Shown here piece by piece: positions 56,612 through 64,000 of a DNA stretch of 64,000 bases. Source of the DNA: Paulownia fortunei. Lineage: Eukaryota; Streptophyta; Magnoliopsida; Lamiales; Paulowniaceae. The position numbers and the translations under genes are program-made. The notes below the pieces were generated by a model. The model was not told where the DNA came from and made no database searches. It saw only the letters and a list, made by a program, of their open reading frames with translations. The stretch is from positions 8,184,001-8,248,000 of the forward strand of contig CM033113.1 in NCBI GenBank assembly GCA_019321725.1, in the 5' to 3' direction. Each line of letters begins with the position of its first letter. The stretch's first letter is position 1.

Positions 56612-58174
56612 ATGGAGAAAGAGCCCAGAAAGCTGGTTTTCCGTGTAACTCCATGGATCTTCTTACTTGTTCTCCCTTTGCTCTATGCTGATGTTTTATG
56701 GGGGAACAATATTCAATTTGAGCAACGTAATTTTACCTTTATTACGTGTTTTCTTTCATTTGATTATCGGGTTGAACTTGAGTTTATAAGTTATTCTTTG
56801 GAATTGGCAGGCTTGCACTATATCTCAGGTTCTGAAACTATTTCCAGCAGCAGAAAAGTTATCATCAATGAAACTGTTGACGAAAAGCAGGAGTCCCTGG
56901 ATTTTCTTCTCTCAAGACTAGTGAAAGGTCAGAACAGTTCTTTTTCCTCTCAAGTTTCTTCTGAGTATGCTGTTTTTCAGTTCTACTGAATTTTTGGTAT
57001 TCGTTAATCTTTATGCCATTAAACAGGGGAAGACCAAAAAAAGCTCAAAGCCACTGGCTTTGCGTGTAATCCTGAAGTGTACTCTATGCATTGTGTGGCG
57101 AATCAACCTGTGCGGATTGACACCAGAACAATGACAATTAGCCTTCCCTCAAATCAATCGGTACAAGAAACGTTGATTCGGCCATACGCAAGGCAAGAAG
57201 ACGACGTTCTTCTCAGAACTGTAACACCAGTAAAAATATTGCAGGGAAATACGACGCCACCGGTTTGTCAATACAACCACGAAATTCCTGCTGTAATCTT
57301 CTCATCCAGTGGCTTCGTGGGAAACGTGTTCCATGAAATCAACGAAATCATCATCCCTCTCTTCATTACCACCAGACAGTTCAAATCCCGCGTGCTTTTT
57401 GTCCTGGAGGATTACAGTCCTTCATTTCTAAGAAAATATGGCAAGGCCCTGTCTCAGTTGACATCTTATGAGATCATGAACCCGACAGCAAATCAGAGTG
57501 TTCATTGCTTTCCAGGAGCAGTAGTTGGGCTAAAGTTTCATGGCCATCTGGCTTTGAATTCCAGCGATATCCCAACAGGGCTCTCAATGCGCAACTTCAG
57601 GCAGTTTCTTAGAGAATCATTAAACCTGAAGTATAGCCACGTGTCTCAGATTAAAAAGCCAACAGTCTTGCTTTTATCTCGCAGAACGACGAGAAGGTTT
57701 CTAAACGAAGATGAAATAGTTTCTATGATGGAAGAGTTAGGCTTCCGAGTAATTGTCGTTGCTAGAGCAAAGGTGATTTCGAATTTGGATGTATTTTCCA
57801 ATATGATAAACTCGTGCAGCGTCTTTGTGGGAGCTCATGGAGCTGGTCTCACAAACGAATTGTTCTTGCCTGATGGCGCAGTCATGGTGCAAGTAGATCT
57901 AATTGGCCTGGAATGGGCCGCTGCCACTTATTATGGAAATCCGGCTCGTGCAATGGGTGTGCATTATTTGAGATACAAGATTGAACCCGAGGAGAGCTCA
58001 CTTTTGAAAGTCTTTGGTCGACGCAATCATACAGCCATTACAGACCCCAGAGCACTTCCTGTCCAAGCAGGCAAGGAAGTATACCTTAACGGCCAAAATG
58101 TAAGAGTTAATGTTACAAGGTTTAGGGAGACCATGGTTGAAGCAATGAGTCTTGTTCGAGATTCACCTCTGTAA
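56612..58174 (+). CDS. Family GT61 glycosyltransferase, tandem copy 2
   Basis: Exons 56612-56726, 56811-56927 and 57027-58174 give 459 residues, with the same phases (1,1) as copy 1. It starts MEKEPRKLVF and continues into one membrane anchor. The catalytic part matches copy 1 throughout: CQYNHEIPAVIFS, GNVFHEINEIIIPLFITT, LFVLEDY, SRRTTRRFLNEDE and GAHGAGLTNE near residue 345. Exon 3 looks about 70% identical to copy 1 by eye, so the duplication is old enough for specialisation. Intron 1 is only 84 nt, a multiple of three, and lacks a stop in frame. The last codons and stop are repeated 33 bases downstream. Expected role: Golgi transfer of a pentose or related sugar to a wall polysaccharide (inference from family). 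Confidence 0.93.
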
Positions 58175-58208
58175 TAATGACTGCTTGTTCGAGATTCACC
58201 TCTGTAAT
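58151..58208. repeat. 33-bp duplication over the stop codon of GT61 copy 2
   Basis: CTTGTTCGAGATTCACCTCT followed by GTAAT occurs at 58151 and again at 58184. The first copy encodes the C-terminus VRDSPL and the stop; the second lies in the 3' UTR in the same frame. Confidence 0.9.
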
Positions 58209-61200
58209 TTTTACAAGGAGAAGTTTGGATTCATGTGAAAGTAGGCTGTTTTTGATTCTAGCCTCTGAGAGGAATTGAGCAGAAGTGTCAAGAATGTTGC
58301 TCGTATGCATATCAGGCAATTTTATGTTACATTTTCTTCTCATTGTACAAACTCCCCTAACAATCAGATGTGTACAAAAAGTAATCCAGTTTTCAGAAGA
58401 GGGAATCAGGTTTTGGATATTTCCTTAAAGAGGGTTCATTCTGTCGAGCAAATTGTAATTCATTACAAAAAGTTTGCAGCGAATTCAGGTATTTTCTTCT
58501 CCACTATTAGGTTCAAGTATTTTCCAGTCTTTTCAACATGAAATTGGCACATATGAATTGCCCATGGTGGGAAACTGTCGACACCGCCGGCAGCCTAGCG
58601 GTTGCTAGCCAAGGGTCAATCGTGTGGGGGAAAAAAAAAGTACAAAAAAAATAAAAATTAAGTCAATATTCACATAACAAGTGGGAAGTAATTGTTTTAG
58701 CAAAATAGTAGTCGAGAATGGAGGGACTTCTCATCTAAACCAGACATTTTACCATAAAAAAAATGAATAGAAATATGACATAAAATTAAAATAAAGGCAG
58801 CTGCCAGCAATTTTCCTGAGTTGACAAGCAACCCAGATAATATTAATGCTAACCCTAAAAATCAAATTTCCCAATTGGACGGATATGAGGAAATCATAGT
58901 CAATTCACAATGCAACTTGTTTAGCTTCTGGAACACACCAAAGGAATATCATGGCCTAAATGTAGTTACTTCTTATTTCACCTTTTTACCAAGAAAATCA
59001 CTGGTGAAGGCCACTAGAAATGAAAATTACAGTGTGATTATAATTATTTTTTGAACATCATCTTTTTGTCAAAGCGATCAAACGATTAGACAACACACTA
59101 ATAGAACAGTATGAACGTGGCGTAATTCTTGGATAATAGAACAGGATGAAATTGGTGCAATTCTCCGATGGATAGGGTGAAAACAACGACGTAAAAAATA
59201 CTGAAATTATTAATTTATTCTTAAAAAATATTAAAATATCTTATTTATCTAAAGATTTTTTTACATGGAGCCCTGTTCAATTCGAAATCTCACCATTAAT
59301 GCTTGGAGGTGATAAGACTGGATAATCAATTATATTGAAACACCTAAATCATATTTACCTATCAATTCGTATTTTAGCCATCAAGACCGCCCAACAAATT
59401 TGACGTGTTTTAGTGTTTCAAATCTTTACATACTCAAATATTTCAAGATCAATTCGATTTTTCAAATCACCACCCACCCCATGAAAGTTCTATGGCCACA
59501 TAAGAGATACTAATATTCAGTGTCTACCTCCAGAAGAATTCGACTTCGACTCGCGCCACATTTTAATATTCAGGAACCAAGTTTCAGGAATTAGGATTCG
59601 TTTAGTAAATTGCTTGAATTTCAGATCGCACTGTTGTAGAATAATGCCTTAGCTTTTGTGTGTTTAAATTGTTATTCCACATAAGAACACTCAAGAAATA
59701 TTTAACTAATATTTGCTTTTAATTTTTTTCTTTGTGATAGCAAAAAAATAATTAATTCTAAATATACATGATGTAACACGGATATTATTGACTTGCATCC
59801 CGCATAATTTAGGGCCAATTGTTATGATCTTTTATAACATGTTCTTGCAACACCTTTGCTTGAATGGGAAACTGAGAATTGATTCTAGTTTTGCTTCACT
59901 TGAGGACTAATAGCATAGCTTCATTAAGACGCACAAAGAATCCACTTTAATTTCTATCCGAAGCCATTAATTATAAGAGTAAGTGGATGTTTGCAACTAC
60001 TGAAAAATCAGTAGTTTTGAGCTTTTGGCTGAATGAAAGTAAATGTGAATTGTTTGCACACCATGCTTCTGCTTGTATTTGGCTTAAAAGAAGTCAAAAT
60101 AAGGCACCTTGGTTGATTTTTCCAACTTCTGTTTTTTTGGCAAATATTCCCAAACTTTTTACGGACATTTATATCTTTGTTAATTTTTTAAAAATCCCAT
60201 TTAACCCCTCAATTACATCCCAATAAAAAGTTAAGGGTTTGGATGGAAGGATGGTGGCACAGTTCTGGGGTGGGGTGGGTGGCCTGGCTCCTGGCGGGGT
60301 GCACGGTAGTTGGGGGTGAGTGTGGGACAGCGACGGCGGTTTAGATGGGCGGCCAAGTTGGTTGGGCTTTACGGTTGCAAGGTAAAGAAAGAAGAAAGAA
60401 AGCGAGCAAAAAAATGGAGGGGGAGGAAAATGTATTTTGATTTTAAATTAATTATTTTCTATTACCCTTGATCAATTATAGATATTTACTAATTTGGTAA
60501 TTGATCGTTAGTTAATTAATTGATTAGTAATTCTTTTTTCTTGGTAAATAGAATTCGGTTAGTATCTTACTAGTTAAATAATTATATTAATAGATTCATT
60601 TTATGCTAATATTTATTTATTGTATCTCAACCAAATACTAATATTTCTGGGTATTAAAGGTTTTTTAGTCTTTTACTCCATAAGTTAATTTATTTTAATA
60701 TCGAACATTAATTTCTACTGGTTTACAAATTCTCAAACTAATTTTCAAAAATACCCCACTTTTACTACTAACTAGTATCCACTACTTCAAAAAGCTATTA
60801 TTACAAACATCCACTAAAAGTTTATAAGTGAAGTTCAATTCTAAATACCATTAAATTAAATGTAACTCCACAAAATATGTTTTGGTGAAAGAGGTGTCGA
60901 TAATATTATGTATACATTAATGTAATTCTCAGTGCAAAAAGCAAGAATTATGTATAAAATATTATTTGAGTGATCTCTTTGGTTAATATTTAAATTGATA
61001 AAGCACAAATCAGTATTTGAGAGGCAACAATTTGAGGTATTAAATATTTTGAAATTATTTACTAGAGGTTTGGTTATGAACTATGAATTAATGCCAATAT
61101 AATAGTTGAAAATTTCGTCAAAATTGAAAGAAAAAAAAATTACAGAAGGAAAAGGCATTTATATGAAAGTGGTCCAGGCGTATCAAATGAAAAGTAGAGG

Positions 61201-63180
61201 AAGGCGTGCAGTTGCAGGTATATGATGATTTTAGATGGTATTTGGCTTAATTTATTTAAAAAAAAATCTTATATTTTACGATTTCCAAACATATAATTTT
61301 ATTTTTGAAATATTTTTTTTAATTATAAAATTTATAAGATGTTAGTAATGATAATTTTGTAATTAATATAGTCAAAATTAAAAAAATCAATCAATATCTT
61401 AAAAAATAATTAAATTTTTTTTTAAAGAAACTTATAAAATAAAGTTCTAACATATTATATAGGGAGTTTATAAACCCATATCTTAAATTTTTTATCAAAT
61501 ATTATAAAATATTTTATTAAACTCTCTAATATTTTATAAAATATTTCAAAAAAAAAAATTAAACCCATCCGTATCACCCTCTTTATTAAAGCAAAAAAGT
61601 TGGTAGCTAAAAATAAGTGGATCCAAAATTATGTCCTGATTGAGGAAGACATTTTTGATACTAGGATAGAAATGCCTGCGGTTGGAAGGCAATTTCAACC
61701 TCCAAAACACTATGTTGTCAATTCATTCTCTCTAACCAAAACTGAATCCCAAAATTAATTTCACCTATTGTTATTTGCTACCACGAAATAGATCATTGTT
61801 GTTTGTGAAATTAACCTCACAGGACGCATTTCCTTAAATAAATTATTCTGTCGAATTATAGTTTATATGACTTGGACTTGTTGAAAGTTTCTTCATGCTG
61901 TCCTTAAAATTATGATTAAGGTGTATAATTCTCATTTTTTATTATAATCAAAACTCGAGTTCTAATTATACTCCTAATTTTCATAATGATCAGAATATAC
62001 TATCGCCACCACTGCCACCAACAACAAGAAGGGCAATAATAATATGATTAATAGTAATAATAGTTAATGAATCTTTATTTTTATTTATCTTTGACATTTT
62101 TCTAACAAGTTTCATATTTTTTTTAATTATAATAGCGACAATAGAAATACTAACGGAATAATAGTAGTAATTAAATCCTTTTACTTGTTTCCAATATATT
62201 ATCAAGAATTGCTTATAGTTATCTTTAATTTGTTGGGATTTTTGTTTAATTATTACATTTTCATAATCTGTCAGCATTTGAAAATAATTGTTGAACTATG
62301 TTGGATTTATACATTCACAAACTTTATTTGGCAATTTTCACTTCAAAAACATGACTTCTTTAAGCACTTTTTCAATTATTGTAGTGTGTCGGCATCATAT
62401 TTTTATGTTTATATCTATGCATTACTTATGAAAGTGTGAATAAATTAAAGTGATTTACACTTTAACTGTTTATCTCCCGACAAAATTAATCAGGGAAGAT
62501 TAAGAATGCAATCAGCGGTACCAAATATACTTACTTTTATGTTATCGTGAGATTGTGAGATTCTAACAAGATGCATTTTCCAATAATTTTTTTAATATAA
62601 AGTATTCTTTGTTTGACCAGATCTTCTTGCCCGATTCCTGCATTTGCATTTTTCTTTCCCCCTAATGGTTTGGACTCAGTAAAAAAATTCAGAAGTAAAA
62701 CAAAAACGTTTAAAACATAAAGTTACATTGTTTAAAGTAAAAAAATATTTTTTTTTCTTACTAAAATCCAAGATCCAAATATGGTTCTTGATCATGTTAG
62801 CAGCCCCAGTTTTGTACAGGAGTTGCTCTTATGTTTTCATCTCCACTATTTCTGTTAAATTCTGCAAAACGATCCTTTGCGCCATTTCCCTATATTTATA
62901 AGGATCTATCCAAAAACCATGTGAATACTATGTCAGATTTTGATTCCAAATTAGATGCTTTAGCGATACTTAAAAACAGTAATAAATTTACCTTAATACT
63001 TGCTCGTAAGAGGTCGAATAAATTTAATACTAAAAGAATATTTAATTAAAAATCAAGGACTAAGAAAAACGAGAAGAAAACGAGAACCAAGAATCACAAA
63101 AGAGTTGACTTATTAAATTAAACAATAGTATTTATCATGTTAATGTTACATCTTTTCTATGGAATTGCAGCAACTTCTGG
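58175..63180. other. Spacer between GT61 copies 2 and 3
   Basis: Five kilobases without a supported gene. It includes the 3' UTR of copy 2 with the duplicated stop region, a TIR element at about 59982-60815 and AT-rich DNA. Near 62545-62580 GTGAGATTCTAACAAGATGC matches sequence near 55949-55970 ahead of copy 2, at a similar distance from the start codon (about 620 and 660 bases). Confidence 0.6.
59982..60815. mobile_element. TIR element of about 0.83 kb with a G-rich interior
   Basis: The left end AGTGGATGTTTGCAACTACT and the reverse complement of the right end (AGTGGATGTTTGTAATAATA) match over the first 12 bases and then less closely. TTATAA lies just outside both ends (59971 and 60822), so the termini may extend a little further. 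Positions about 60235-60420 are G-rich with GGGGTGGGGTGGG runs, unlike the flanks. No transposase frame is seen. Superfamily unassigned. Confidence 0.55.
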
Positions 63181-64000
63181 ATGGAGAAGAGTAGGAGAAG
63201 GCTGTTTTTTGGTGCAGCTCCCATAACTTGCTTACTTATCGTCCCTTTGCTTTTTGCTGACTTTTTCGGGGGAAATATTGTTCTATTTGATCAATGTAAC
63301 TCTACCTTTGTGCATTGTCCTTTTTTCTTTCTTTTTTTTTTTTTCTTATTTTTTCTTATTTCCTAGATTTGCCTGTCATTAATTAACATAATGTAAGGTG
63401 TTCAACTTGTTTGGCAATGACAGGGATGCAACACTTCTCAAGTTCACAAGTTGGAGAGCATAAGCCATTGAAATCCCTTTTAGCAAGACTTGTCCGAGGT
63501 TAGTAATTATGTCTTATTTTTCCTTTTAATGGGCCAATAACAGAACAGCAAAATATTCTGCTACTATTTTCTTCCAGACCACATTGTTGTAGTTTACAAC
63601 CAAAGTGATTTGTCTGAGCAGGAGAAGATCGAAGAAAGCTACAAACCAGTGGATTTGCTTGTGATATTGCTGAAAACTCTATTGTTTGTATAGCAAATCT
63701 ACCAATAAGGATCGACACCCGGAACAATGTCACAGTTTACGATTCGTCAACTCATACTGTGCAAGAAGAAACTAGTGTTAAGCCATATGCTCTGCAGAAG
63801 GATAAGTACCTTCTCCAGTATATCACACCAGTCAATATATTGCATGGAAACAATAAGCCACCTGTTTGCCAATACAACCATGATATCCCTGCTGTAATCT
63901 TCTCATCTGGCATATCGGGGAACTTATTCCATGAATTCAATGACATTATCATTCCCCTTTTCATCACCACTAAGCATTTCCAATCCCGCGTGCTCCTCAT
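63181..64000 (+). CDS. Family GT61 glycosyltransferase, tandem copy 3 (partial, runs off the window)
   Basis: Exons 63181-63295, 63424-63498 and 63622 to beyond 64000. The start MEKSRRRLFFGAAPI leads into one membrane anchor, as in copies 1 and 2. Exon 2 is shorter than in the other copies (75 against 111 and 117 nt), so the stem region loses 12-14 residues. Exon 3 continues in frame with GFACDIAENS, CQYNHDIPAVIFS, GNLFHEFNDIIIPLFITT and stops being visible within SRVLL. No stop or frameshift is seen in the available part. The catalytic GAHGAGLTNE motif would lie outside the window, so integrity of the whole gene is untested. Same family and probable Golgi location as its neighbours. Confidence 0.88.

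Overview
The window is nuclear DNA of a flowering plant, most likely a core eudicot. It is AT-rich (visually about 65-70% A+T). Genes are split by GT-AG introns, and there are TATA boxes, microsatellites and small terminal-inverted-repeat (TIR) elements. I see no bacterial operon, rRNA, tRNA, CRISPR array or autonomous transposon. All exon structures below were built by hand from reading frame, splice dinucleotides and family knowledge; every joined frame closes exactly, without an internal stop. The species cannot be named from this evidence.

Layout: (1) 1.9-8.0 kb, two tandem SUMO genes (+), each with three exons and sharing upstream motifs as well as coding sequence. (2) 11.9-15.7 kb, a secreted GH9 endo-1,4-beta-glucanase (+). 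(3) 18.5-19.0 kb, an organellar-type ribosomal protein L30 (-). (4) 20.6-23.3 kb, aspartate carbamoyltransferase of pyrimidine synthesis (-). (5) 25.9-28.2 kb, GDP-L-galactose phosphorylase of vitamin C synthesis (-), preceded by the conserved ACG-initiated uORF that acts as an ascorbate-sensing translational switch in this gene family. (6) 28.5-37.2 kb, gene-poor AT-rich DNA with tandem repeats and a hAT-like MITE. (7) 37.3-40.5 kb, a small membrane protein of the acid phosphatase/vanadium haloperoxidase-related (DUF212) family (+). (8) 43.5-44.1 kb, a single-exon DUF4408/DUF761-type protein (+). (9) 44.1-52.4 kb, gene-poor. (10) 52.4-64.0 kb, three tandem family GT61 Golgi glycosyltransferases (+), the third cut by the window end.

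The genes do not form one pathway; this is an ordinary stretch of plant chromosome. Two local duplications stand out (SUMO x2, GT61 x3), and in both the repeated unit includes upstream DNA. The GH9 enzyme and the GT61 cluster both point to cell-wall work, but at separate loci. The best regulatory feature is the GGP uORF. Between it and the main start codon lies a 31-bp tandem repeat, and a 38-bp duplication in the same gene copies a 5' splice site.

I found no convincing new multi-gene system. The most useful new details are the transposon footprints (two hAT-like MITEs with 8-bp target-site duplications and three larger TIR or foldback elements), short tandem duplications that copy functional sites (a stop codon, a splice donor, leader sequence), and an 84-nt intron in the second GT61 gene whose retention would keep the frame open.
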